Assembly (NCBI GenBank): GCA_000708835.1
Contig: DF237261.1
Span: 5,931-69,930 of the forward strand
Origin: Klebsormidium nitens
Taxonomy: Eukaryota; Streptophyta; Klebsormidiophyceae; Klebsormidiales; Klebsormidiaceae
Length of the DNA stretch: 64,000 nt
Direction: 5' to 3'
Position 1 is the stretch's first letter; each line of letters begins with the position of its first letter. Shown one piece after another: positions 36,988-49,300 of this stretch. Both the position numbers and the translations under genes were made by a program. The notes under the pieces were generated by a model, which saw only the letters and a program-made list of their open reading frames with translations, did no database searches and was not told where the DNA came from.

Positions 36988-39900
36988 TCACACCCCCTGG
37001 TCACCGCTCTCCTTATCCCCGTCTCCATCCCCTTCCCCAAACATCTTATCCATCAGCCGGTCCGAGTTGCTCATCTGCGGCCTGACGTTTGCCCCGTGGC
37101 GCTCCGCGCTTAGATTCAACCCGTCCCCGCTCCGTGAGGCCGCCTTTTCCGCTTCCGTTTCCGTTTCCATCTCGACGGTGAACGCCTCCATGACGAAGGA
37201 AACGAAGACATTCATGACCAAGCCTGTTCCCAGGCACATGAAGGCGAGGAAGAAGGTTCTGGCGGCGAGCGCGCGGTGGCCCAGAATGGCGTAACCCTCC
37301 ATCCAATCCTGGAGGAAGTGAATCGACGGGGCACCGACCGTTAGAAACTATCACGACAGTGCAAGCATAAGGCCTGGGCACTCGTTGATTGCTTGGTTCG
37401 AGCGGCAGCTTTTCTGGATGGCGCGGCATAAAATGGATGTCAACAGCTACAAAGGGGGAAATGGATTGGGGCAAAATCCGAGCAGGAAGCTGCTCGTAGA
37501 AACGCGGCTGGAAGGGCCGTGATGGACACGCCACCCGGAGCACGAGTGTTCGCGTTACGCTCCTGTTCGCTTGTCAGCCAAAGACTTTACCTGCCAGCTG
37601 GCAGGCTACAACCGCAGGTCACTAGAGCACGAAACGCTGACGGCTTGCTGACGTCACTCACCTGCCAGTCGGCCTCCGACAACAGGTTGAAGAGTGTGAC
37701 CATGCCCGTGGAGTAGTCGTTGAAGTTGTACGGCTTGTGGTCGCTCAGGGGGGTCGACTTCAGCAGCGGGTTGCTCTCGTAAACCAGCCCCCCGAAAAGA
37801 TGAATTCCGAGGCTGCGGATGTGGGGGGGAAAAGTCAGGCGAGGGTGGAGAGGGGGGAAAGAAGACGGAGAATGGAAGTACAATCAGGATTTTAGGAAGA
37901 AGAATAGACCTCTGGCTACGAAAGCGGACGGAAAACCAAGATTCGAAGGGAAGAGGGTTTGGTGCTACGGCCAACTGAGACTTTGAAGGCAATGTTAAGG
38001 GTATGCAACTCGTAAATGGTACTTGCTATCGACTGACTTGCAAGACCACGCAAACGGGGGATGCTAATTGGCGTTTCACTAAGCTGGATATCCACCTCAA
38101 AAGCAGACACCTACTGACCAGCGGACCGATCTGAATGTGCAGGGAGCTTCACTTTGACGGATCTAATCTGTGCTTCGCCCACGTGATTGCATAAGATGTA
38201 AGCTTTAGGACTACTAAGCTCTAAAAAGGTGAGGCAATCAGCGAAGCTGAGGGATTGCTCGTCATGTTTGCGAACTCGTGGAGCAACCATCTAGAAAGAC
38301 TCGAATGCCCGACGTGAGGGAAATGAATTGCTTCCAAACGACGTTCAAGCGTGAAGAGAACAACGGTAAACGCCTGATAAATTAAGACGAGAATGATGAG
38401 AGAAAGAGAAAGCCGTTGAGAACTGAAACGAAGATAAGTAATGACCGAAACATCAAGAGCACATAAAGCCACCAACGAAAACTGGACATGAAGGTCCGGG
38501 CTTACCTGTTGAAAAGCGAGACGAAGCCGAAGAGGACTCCGAAGAGGGGACCCATTGCGGGGATGAGTTTCAGGAACGTCTTAACAATTGCGCGGTACCG
38601 CTCGACGTACGTCAGCAGCCGCAGGAGCCGCAGCATACGGCCGATCAGCAAGTAGCGGATCCACTCCTGCAACACGAAAATGGCTCAGACGTCGGCGCAA
38701 GTGAAAGACCACTACCTTGAACGTTGTTTTATTCCATGAGGTGAAGACGCGGCTTTGACGCTTCTTCTAGCCTTACGTCGGTTTACCGACAATCCAGGGG
38801 GAAGTACAAGGATAGTTTGACACCGAGACCATGTACTCAAGAACAGTCAGCAGATTGCTTGGAGTAAGCGCGAAGCATTCCACTTCTGCAACAGTTCACG
38901 ACTCGAGGATATGAGAACCAAGTCGCTTTTTCAAACTATGCCGCAGGACCGTGCAGCTTGAAGCAGAGCACAAAGTGCGTTGGGGAGGAAATCCGAGCTT
39001 CTAACCATTCTGGATGATGAAGGTCCATTTCAGGTCAAGCAGCAAGCGGGCAAGCCGCACTTCGGAATTGCTTTCTGTAATGCTCCTACTATGCACGGAA
39101 AACTCAACGGCCGACGTTGATGTCGAATATCTGGGAAGTAGTTCTCTCAACGTTGATGTTAAAGTGCTGGAAAGTGGTCTTCATGAGAAGACGTCACAAA
39201 GAATCTGAAGTGAAACGAGAAACTCACAGACAGGCGGAACTGACAAGAGAGAGTCATGGACAATCAGGCTCGACCATCAAATGAACCAATACGACCCTTT
39301 CTTAAGCCTTTGTCTGGAACACCCTTCCACCGCTAGCCATGGCTTTCCTTTGCTCAATAGGGTTAGGCCTTGACCAAGCACGGCAACCTCTCAGATTTCC
39401 ACCCCAAAAACAAAGAAAAAGGGAAACAGAAACAAACCCACGCCTCACCTTGTTGGCGACAGTCTGGTTCGGGTCCAGGATGAGCGCGGTCTGGCCAATC
39501 AGGATGGTCCACGTGATGAAGAAGTCGAAGCGGTTGGCGGTCTCCCGCCAATAATTGCTGAAGCCGAGAACGCTGACCTTCAGCAGAGCCTCCAGGACGT
39601 AAATCCACCCAAACACGTACTCAATGTCCTGCCGGAGGGTCAAAAGTTAAGAAACGGGAATGAGGGGTTAAGGCTTGGGTTGTATTCAACGGTTAGAGGT
39701 AAGAGTTGGAGGGATCGCGCCAAATTGCCCAGCACTTTCATTGCAACACAAGGGAACTGGTAACTCTAGCCGGTTCATCCCACCCAAGCGCGTGCGAGAG
39801 CAAGAATTAGAGTTCAGACTTTTGGTTGAAATTTCAGACTAAGGAGAATTCTAGAGGTTTGGTCTCACAACGTTTTCCATGCCAATCTGAGACGCCGAGA

Positions 39901-42900
39901 GGCGGGAAGCAGCTCTGAACGGTGTCCAGAAAGTCGCCTTCTACTGTTGAGAGCGATAGAATGATTGGCATTTGCGGGAAGGGACCTTTTACGAGGCCAT
40001 TGCAGTAGTCAACCCGAATGTGGAGACAATCGGAGCGTTAGGAAGAAAGGATACTCAGTTGATAAGCTCCTGCGCGAACATTCTTGCGGGTAGAGATGCA
40101 GGTCTGCAATTCCGAGCTTCATCTGTCGCATTGCTCGCACCAGGACCCACTATCCGCCAACTCGAAGCCTCTCACAGCCAATGTGGACTTCTGAAATAGG
40201 ATTGGGCGTAGAAGTGCAGCTTACGTTTCGGTCTATGCCGGCGGCTCAGTTGAAGAAAAGAGAAGGCAATTCACGAAACCCGTAGAGCTTCTGGCGCATG
40301 ACATGAAGATCTAGCAACCGCACGAACCGGAAGAGTGTCCCACCTGCCAGAGGGCCTGCGAGGGCAGGTTCCTCATGTCGAGTGCCGTCTCGATTGCCAC
40401 CGTCACTAGGTTGGCCAGCAGGATCGACGTCATCACGTACCGGTCGAAGCGGGGGTCCTTCACAAAGTCTCGCACCGCGGTGAATGCGCGGCTGTTGAAG
40501 ATGCCGGGCGCCACGATCTAGAGGAAAGACGAACGAAGCGAGTCAGAGTGCGCGAACTGTCACCCCTCGTAAAAACGAAGCGGGTCAGAATGCGCGAACT
40601 GTTCCCCTCGTAAAACTAAAGCGGGTCAGAATGTGCGAACTGTTACCCTCTGAAAGTTTCCACCAACATCGTGCAACTGAGACCGGGACGTTCGAAAGAA
40701 CGACGATGAACAAGTCCCGTTCAATCCAGGAGGATGCGAGTTGGCGCAGTCCATACTGTCAGTCAAAGCGGGTGCTACCAATGAGAGAACGAGGAGAACT
40801 ACGTCTCAGTGTGCATGGCTTTCAACGCATACTCTACGTTTGGCTTCTCAGGCAATGATTTTCTTGCGGTTCGGAGCGAGACCCTGGGAAAAATGGCAAA
40901 GCGTTCACAAGGCCATGTGCTTGGGCGGTCTGGGGCTCGCCTCAGAAGCAAATCCCGCTAGGTTGCAAATAAACCAAGAACAAAAGAAATCTGGTGACCT
41001 GAATGCTTCGCATATATCTGATCCGGAATGTAAGCATCTGAAACCGAAGCGCCTTCCATGGGAGAAACTCGTATATTCTCGACACCAACCGGGCGAGCAA
41101 AGCAGAGGCAACACTACAAAGGCAAAGGCGATCAAAGGTCGACATCAAGGTCAAGAATGACCTTAAAGAAAATTATTTCACATTGTTTTGGCCTCGTGAA
41201 ACACTTTCAAATCGTTCTGATTGGAAATGTTGCATTCTACACCTTAAAATCAATCTTAAAGCGGCGTATCATGTTTCGTGCAAGGTACGCACCTTCAGAA
41301 AGGGCGGCTCGTCGAGCTTGATGAACTTGGTCCCGATTGCGTCGCACAGGTCCGAAAACTCGTCCTCCTGGATTTTGTAATCGCCGGAGTCGTCTAATGC
41401 CAGGAAGATATGGCGCATGTCGTCCTTCTCGATGTGAGGCACTGCCCGGTACAAGTTGAGGGCGTGCATCAGCCCGGTCAGCTGGTCGCTGCAACCGGGA
41501 AACGCGGGAAGTTTTGGCCCTTAACCCATGGGTGGTTATGGGCTGGCTATGGGCTGGTTCGAAAGTGGTTGACCGTCCAACAACCAGAATGGGCGGTAAC
41601 CAGCTCTTGAACGAGGTTAGAGCCCGGTTAGTGGTCCAATAACCCGAGACTAAGTCTGCTAATCAGCCTGGTTAGCAGCCAACATTCCTATGAAACGCAG
41701 TCGGATCCTTTGCTGCTGAAAACCTTGATATCGGTCTTCAGAAAGCGGGCTAGCTGTGCTGACCTGTCGATGTAGCCCCGGTTGTCTCCGTCGACGAACG
41801 CAAAGGCGCGGGACAGCACACGTCGCTTGTTCGCTTCCTTGGCTTTGCGAGCTTGGCCCAACTGTTTCTGGAAGCTGGCAAAGAACACGGCCAGAGGCTC
41901 TCAGAACGATGCCCCGCAATTGACCTCTTGAGTTTCTGTGTTGATTGTAACAATCTTGAATGACTGTTGTGCTCTGTAGGAATTTCAGATCTACGTCCTC
42001 AAAGGTCTAGCCAGGTCTTGAGCGTCATTGATCACGTCATGGAAGGCTTACCCTTTGCTTTGCTAGGCCAGAGGAACCGATTCAAAGCCACACAGACGAA
42101 GAAGGTTGAGATTCTTATGAACGGGCTCACACGCCCTTTTTCTAGGTAGAACCGGTCTTCTCTAGTTCTTCAAGCTGCCTTAGCCTAACCGTATGCAGAG
42201 AAGCAGCTTCCAACGAAGATTCGTCACGGAAATTCGATATTCCCTTCCTAAATCGAAGAAAGTTCTCTCAGCTACCCTCAAGCGACTTGGACCGAGACCT
42301 GCAAGCAGCCAGCATTCATAGAAGCAAACCGGAATCTGCAAAGAAGGCAGCAATGACAGGGACTCAACCGAAGAAGCTCACCTGTCGAAGATGACAGCAA
42401 GAACGAGGTTCGTCAGGAAGTATAGGCCCAGCAGGAGGTAGACGACGAAGAAGATACTGCAAACGAGAGTGCCAGCTCGACTTTAGTTTGAATCAAAGCT
42501 GATGGTGAGAAAGATTGGAGGGCTGTGTTCTGAAGTTTGATTTGGTTTGATGGTTATGCTTATGCATGATAGGGTGTTCCAATATAACTGTCCCCAATCG
42601 GCGACGGTTGGTGCATATTGACAAGACCGTTTGAGACGAGGAGCTTCAATGATCAAGCGCTAGCTCCTTAAGAGATCTATGCCAGACCTGGGCAATCTGT
42701 TGTTCCTGCAAGCCGCCACTAAAAAGCAGATGGTAATCCTGACTGCGGTTTTTGACCAGAGTCCAACTTTACCCACCGGCTCTTCTTCAAAAGGTCATGA
42801 TTTGCCATGCACACATTCCACCACAAGCGCTGAGAGACAAGGATTTGTCGGCATGGTGTAAACACAACACTTTTATTCTACTACACTAGATACTCTGAAA

Positions 42901-44307
42901 CTCCATGAACCTACTTACACAATTATCAAAGGTACAAACTACTACATTAGAATTGGATAGGCTTTGATTTTGGACCTTCGACGAGGAAAGACTAAACCCC
43001 AAGAATACGCACATTTGCTTCGAAGCCCGGAGAACGCTTACCTGTATGCACGGTGCTCCTCGTAAGCTTTTTGCCAGACATCTGGATTGTTGGAGCCCGT
43101 AAAAAGGATGACCATCTTCAGGGAGGTGATACTAAAAGTGGTGAACTCTTCCTTCCCCTGCAGCAGAATATGGACCAGCTCTGAAAAGATATATAGATAT
43201 GCGCGGCTGCTCTGTCCCTTCTCATTTTGTTCCCAAAACTGACAAGATTCTCCAACGAAAGGAAACTCACATTACACCAGATGCACATGCCAGATGGACT
43301 CGGTTTTGCAGAGCCTCGCAAAGGCTGACAGAAAGGCGTTCTGCATTGTCTGTGCGTCTGAACACTGGGCTTTGGGCTTGACTGCAATCATCCTGTTTCT
43401 ACGCCAGCTTTTGAAAGTCAGCTCAGAATACAACCCAGATCTGGTAATGTTGATGCACCTTTTGACACTCTTTGAAGACGCAAGTACTCTGAAAATCGAC
43501 AGTGAGACAAGACAAGATGAAATGAGTTCTCACCTGGAGGGTATCCTCGAACAACACGTACGCCAGCCACGAGGAGAATGCCACGTAGACGAAGCCCAGG
43601 ATAAAGATGTCCATGAAGTTGGGTACTATAGTTACGACCGTCCACAGATTGTCCCGCACCTCTTTCACAGAGACAAGGAAGATTAACACGCGCAAATACG
43701 GCGCGAGCCGCACTGACTCCAGTTCCACAACCGGAAAGTCCGTCCACACAAAGAGCATCTGGCGCACGATGTCCAGACCCAGGAGGAGTAAGAGCCCTGT
43801 GCTGATTGCATCCTTAGGGCTCTCTTTATACAGCTTGGGCCCAGCATAGAGGAGTGGAAAGAGGACGTGTGCGGCAAGGAGCACGAAAAGGACGAGCTCA
43901 ACTATAAGGAAGACGGTGGGGGGCAGGTATGGCACGTCACCCAGCCAATACTCTTTAGGGTCCCCGCAGGAGTGCTCGTGCCTGGTGAGACACCAAGAGG
44001 GTATCTCTACAAAGTTGAGCAACAGCAGGGCCGCGTACGTTGCGAGCCATAAGGGCCCAGCAGCATTGTAAAAGAGATAGTAGTCTGCCTTCTCAGAAAA
44101 GTGGGGGCTATCCAGAAACGATTCGGGCAGCCCTTCACCGTCATAGGCTATGTCCACCAGAGCCGCCGCCTGCTGCACTTTGGACCCTGTTTTGAATGCC
44201 TTTCCTCTCCGATCTATCGAGAGGGCATTGGGAGAGGATTCACGGCCAGCACTTTGATTATTGCCGCCAGGCGAGTTGCGGTGGCTGTCAATGAGCGGAC
44301 GCTCCAT
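36988..44307 (-). CDS. TPC1: Two-pore vacuolar cation channel (TPC1-type)
   Basis: Ten exons in transcription order: 44307-43534, 43157-43042, 42456-42382, 41874-41764, 41488-41293, 40517-40344, 39628-39449, 38666-38506, 37812-37662, 37308-36988; phases close, 752 aa. The plant TPC1 architecture is complete: an N-terminus starting MERPLIDS, first 6-TM domain, pore I signature [10 protein letters not shown], two cytosolic EF hands (DGDNRGYID at about 350; [13 protein letters not shown] at about 391), second 6-TM domain with an Arg-rich S4 (RMLRLLRLL, about 552), pore II region FNLLSEADW (about 638-645) and an acidic, Asp/Gly-rich tail. Plant TPC1 carries the slow vacuolar, voltage- and calcium-gated cation current in the tonoplast; that is family knowledge. 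The pore II sequence SEADW differs from VMGNW, which I recall for the Arabidopsis protein. Confidence 0.96.
40530..40655. repeat. About 41-bp minisatellite in TPC1 intron 5
   Basis: Three units with gtcagaatgcgcgaactgt-like cores start at 40542, 40584 and 40624 (periods 42 and 40), just upstream of exon 6 in transcription direction. Confidence 0.85.
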
Positions 44308-46305
44308 CGCTGCTCAATTGCAGCTCAAAGACGTCGCCGGCCGCCCCGCAAGTTGATTTGCACGCCACCACTCCTGAATCATGAGCGATCTGCAGGGAGA
44401 GGTTTTTAATGTGTGGCTTCCTTTCCAGTAGCCTTGTACCCTTGCAGTGCACTGCAAAGCCTTGATCTGCTCCACATTCACGAACTCGTCAATTTGTCAA
44501 TGTGGGTTCTGAGTTTCATAGAAGATCTACGCTTTTGCCGCTTTGCCTCAGCCTCATGGGCGCTTGTAGGATTAGCATGGCAGCGCATGGCGACATCTTC
44601 AAATTCTACAAGTGGTCAGATTCGCGGTGCAGGAGGGCCAGCTCGTGCTTCACAAGACCGGGACCCTCTAGTATATGACTTTGCGCAGCCGCCTACACCC
44701 CGTTACAGGCTCCGGGTCTTCAGTGCTAGTGTCAGAGTACCGGTTTACGTGGGGTTAGTTAGCGGGTCCGGTAACGCGTTCTACTACAGTTCTTGAGGGG
44801 GGTAGTCGAAGCTAGTGTGGGTTAGAGGTAGTATGAGATGTTTCGATTCTTAATGATTGCTTGCATGCAGGACTATTGTGACCATGTCACAACCCATGTA
44901 ACACTTGCGTTCGCTTTGCGAACCATTGTAATCGAGGTCGTATGTGAAAGGAAAAAGGTGCAGTGGCTCAAAACAAAGGTGCAGTGGCTCAATCTGGCAT
45001 GCACACTGTTATCACCTCGGCTCGACTAGCGTTACCGGCTTCCAAATGGCACAATTGGGGCTGTTCACCCAGGATCGACGGTTGGGATCCACCTGATAAA
45101 TGTGGGGATCCCCCTCACGAGATGCAGGCCCCGATTTGGAGGGCCGTCAACGGTCAGAGACCTCTGCGCCATTATATGTGCGAGTGGTCGCACCAATGTG
45201 GAGCACTTCGGCACCGTCACTGCCAGGCGCCTTTCTGCATCAGAATAGCCGGCCACTGCCTTTGCCATCATGGCTTCCGTCATTTATAGAGACCAGCCCG
45301 CGGCCACTCCCCTCAGCAAAATCTAGCTTGCAATGTATCATAAGCCAGGCTTCACGTAATCCTGTGCCCAGCTGCTAGTTCCGAGCTAGCTTGCACACTG
45401 TCGGACATGTGCCGCCAATGATGATGCATGATAAACATAGTTGGACCGAGGGCCCCATGCATGCATGATATGCATCTTGTGCCTGCATCATCCAGCAGCA
45501 ATTAAGTTGAATAACCATGCGGTATAGTTTATAACGATGTTGTAACATGACGGCCTACTAATTAATTCGTCTTCATGCCTAGCTAGCACTGTTCGGAGAT
45601 CTCATGACCCGATTGCATGGGGCTCATGCATGCAATCCGGCCAAATACGCACGAGATCTTTCATACGCTGCAGCTGTCGCTACTAGTCAGATTGGCGCCA
45701 AAATCATTGAATCCACAACATGATGCACTTGCACACGGTCTGCAGCACTCGCTTGCGTCGTTAAGACGGTAGTGCAGCAGGCCTTGAGTAATCGAGTCTG
45801 CAACCAGACCGTTCCGACATGCTTCTTATATGACCATGTCACAATGTTGAATGTGCATTGATGAATTTTGGCACCACATTTTCTCTATTGGGCTTCCGGC
45901 TTCCGACTGGTTATTATTGTCCAAAATTCTTGATCAATATGAGGACACAATAAATGCACGAGGTTGGTCAACTGAGGTGCACCCGGTTCAACTCGGCAAT
46001 AAAGACCGTCATGAAAGATTGCAGGCATACGAACAGGTTCTTTGTAGACTTTACAACAAATCATCACTACAAAATGGTCATCAGTGTCCCACTTTCACTA
46101 GACAATTACGTATACAGGGACTACGCGGTTGAGTCCGTTGTGAAAGGGTCTGTGAGAAACCAAGGCGATAATATGGTCAACAACAATGAAATTCTCGTCG
46201 ATGGCGGCGCTCAGAGCACCTAGCTTCCCCTCAAACAACTCGGGCAGTAATTATCAGATTGAATAAGAGCCCGCTTATGTGAGCGGTCCCTCGCAAACAC
46301 GATGC
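44308..46305. other. TPC1 promoter side / intergenic
   Basis: No coding frame is supported. A cagtggctcaaaacaaaggtg(cagtggctca) duplication occurs near 44960-44990. catgcatg words (the RY core recognised by plant B3 factors) occur near 45457 and 45626, and ctagctagc near 45582. Confidence 0.4.
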
Positions 46306-49300
46306 TCATTTCTTGCCCGCTTTTTCGAAGAGCGCCCCTAAGAACTCCACGCAGGGCCGCGTCCACCAGACCTATTTACAGGAAAAAGAAAATAGAAATT
46401 GAATTACAAGAAGAAGAACAACAACGATAATGACAAAAAAAATAATCACGATAGCATCCCAACGAAGGCCGAACCAAATTCACACGATTACCAGGTCTCA
46501 AATGGTGATCGCTTGAGCATCACTATGCCTTGTGCCTGCAACTGTGCTATCGCGAAAGGATCATTGCGACTCACCTGGGTCGGCAGCCACCCCTCGTAGA
46601 TAGCCAGGTGACCACCCCGGGCGGCAGTCGCCAAAACGACGTTCGGGTTAAGGCGGATTTCGTCCCGGGGAATGGCCTCTTGAGTGCAGATTGGGTCGTC
46701 CAGAGCACTGACGGCCAGAAGGGGCACCCGGATGGACGTCACGACGGGGGCGCAACTAGACTGGCGGTAGTACGAGTCGACCGTCTGCAGGAGGGGAAGG
46801 GTTTTTGAGGAGAGGACTTTGGAAGTGGTTCGTCGCTGACAGCTAAGTGCGCAGCATCAGTGCGGGGCAGTGCTGCGGACATGTAAACTTACGCCCAAAC
46901 CAAACCATACAGTTCCGAAATGCAGAAAGTAAGTCAAGCACTCCTGCCTTCTGATCGAGAAGGAATGTCTTCGTCGACGCTCCAGAATTGAAGGCTGGTT
47001 TTGGCGGCTGGATCGCCTTCTGACATTGTCAAGTCAAGGCCGCGTACCCTCAAACAGCCAGAGTGCGTCATGCATCTGTGCACAAGCATGAGCTGCTACG
47101 GTAACAGACTAGGGCCACGAATATCTCAGGCACACTCTTGCAGAGTTGCGGAAAAGAACGAGACGCTGAAAGCAATAAGTCGGCCGCAATAAGTCGCTGG
47201 GTGAGAGAGACTGAACAAATAAGTCTCTTTTTGGCGCTCAGATGCCCTACATGCTCGTGATGGATTGAAAAGGAAGGGAACGATTGAAAAGGGATCCAAT
47301 CCGCAAGCAGCACAGTCCGCTTCCTGGGCAATGGACAAAGTAGAACCGATACAAGCGGATGACCGGGAAACGAACACCGCTTGTCTCAACGCACGGTGGA
47401 CTTGTCCAGAAACGACACCGTATTCCCACAAAGCGCCGTCACGACGATTTCATAGTGACATGGGTCGGACTTTCATTCCAAGATTGCTCCTGCTTTGGTT
47501 AGGGAATTTGTCCTATTCGGCTTGTCTCACAGCGCCGGACAAATTACACCTCAACCCTTGAATTGTCTGACCGCTGAGCAACTCGAGATCAAATGCAGAA
47601 CCCAAGAAATCTAGGATGTACGCTCTGCAAAACTTTATCAAATCCCGCCATGTAACCCAAGAAAACAGATGCAAGTGACGCCTCACCTTGTACTTGGCAA
47701 TAATCCGCACGCACCCAGCCCTCCGTCAATTTATCACAAGACCTCAACCAACGCCTAACCTTGCATTTAGCAATAACCCGCAAGCTCCCTAACCCCTTCT
47801 TAACCGACAATCTAACCACAGCCTCACCTCGTATTTGGCGATTACCCGCACGACCCGGTCGTCAAACTCGTGCACGGTGCGGCTCGCCATAACATGCGCG
47901 CGATCCGCCACCTTCGCGAACGCTTCCCGGTTCTTCTCCGCGTACTCTTTCATCCCGTCCGCCATGAGCTTGCACCAGATCTTCTGGATCAATTTCCGGT
48001 TGCAGAACCGGTCCACGATCAGCATATCGTATGGGCTGCCGCATGTAAATCCGCCCACGACGGGCGTCTTATCGCCCTCTTCACCCAGATAGCGTATGGT
48101 CATGTTGGCCCCGAGACTGCAGCCGACAACCGCAAGGTGCGCGGCCGGTATGCGTTTCTGGAGCAGCGCGACCACTTCGCGGATGTCGGTGGTCCAGCCG
48201 GCGTGGTGGGTTGCGTCAGACTGTGAAGAGAAGGGCAATTCTTTTTAGTAGAGAAACTCGGCCTTTGGTAAGCAGAATTCCTTGATTTAGGATTCTCAAG
48301 CGGCGTTCCTAGAGCGGCGAGGCAAGGGCACGGTGCTTCGAATCTCAGCTTATTATGGGTTGCGTCAGACTGCGAAGCGAAGGGCAGGTTGTTGTTAGAA
48401 GAGAGGTCGGCGATATCATGATGCAGACTCCTTGATTCACGATTCTCAGATGGCGTTCCTAGGTCGGGAGAAAAAGGGCACATTAATCTGAATATCAAGT
48501 ACTCCAGGTTGCGTCAAACTGCTATGAGCAAGGGCAAGTTGGCACGAGAAGAGGAAAGTCGGCACTTTCAATCAAAGGATCCAACAAAGGAGCAGGCTTT
48601 TCGAGCGGCATCCCGTAGAGAAGGGCAAAGCGTTTTGGGGTCGTGTTTGGGTCGCGTCAGAGTGCAGGAAGAGAAACAAGTTGACCAAGTGCGACGTTGT
48701 CCGCTGCGTCGGGACTGCAGAAAGCTTACGCTGCCAAACCTCTCAACGAGCTCCTGATTGGTCGTGCATCGAGCTGAAAGAAATTCAATTAATATATTTG
48801 CACCCAGCAAAAGCTGCAAGCTACTTCATGCAAGATTGCAACCACTGATTAAGAGCTGCTTTGCCCCCACATTCTTTAAGTTTTGTATGTCCAAGTCGGG
48901 CAAGAAAATTGCATCAAAAGCAGATAGAGACAGGTTGGTCAGAAACGTACCGTAAAAGAGACGCCACCCAAGCCTCGGTGGTTAATCACGACTGCCCGCC
49001 AGCCTTGCTTCACAATGGCGGCGACCAAGTACTTGACGTATGCTGGCGTGGAATCGCTCGTAAGCCCCGGGGTGATGATGACGGTCGGCGTATCTGGCTT
49101 CTCAGCGCCAGCCCAGTCCAGACCCACCGAACCGCCATCTCGCTGAATGACAACTTCTCTGCACAATATAAGACAAGGAAAATGTCATGGAAACAACTTT
49201 CAGTGCGATGGCAGGTGCTCAATCAGTGCAGACAGATCTTTGGGGCCCGTCAAAGTGAGTCAGCTGTTTCAAGACAATGCGGAAGTTGGACCACACGATC

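Noticed and set aside
48205-48800. CRISPR-like array (regular spacing)
   Set aside because: Eukaryotic intron, diverged units, spacers also similar to each other; fits simple tandem duplication.
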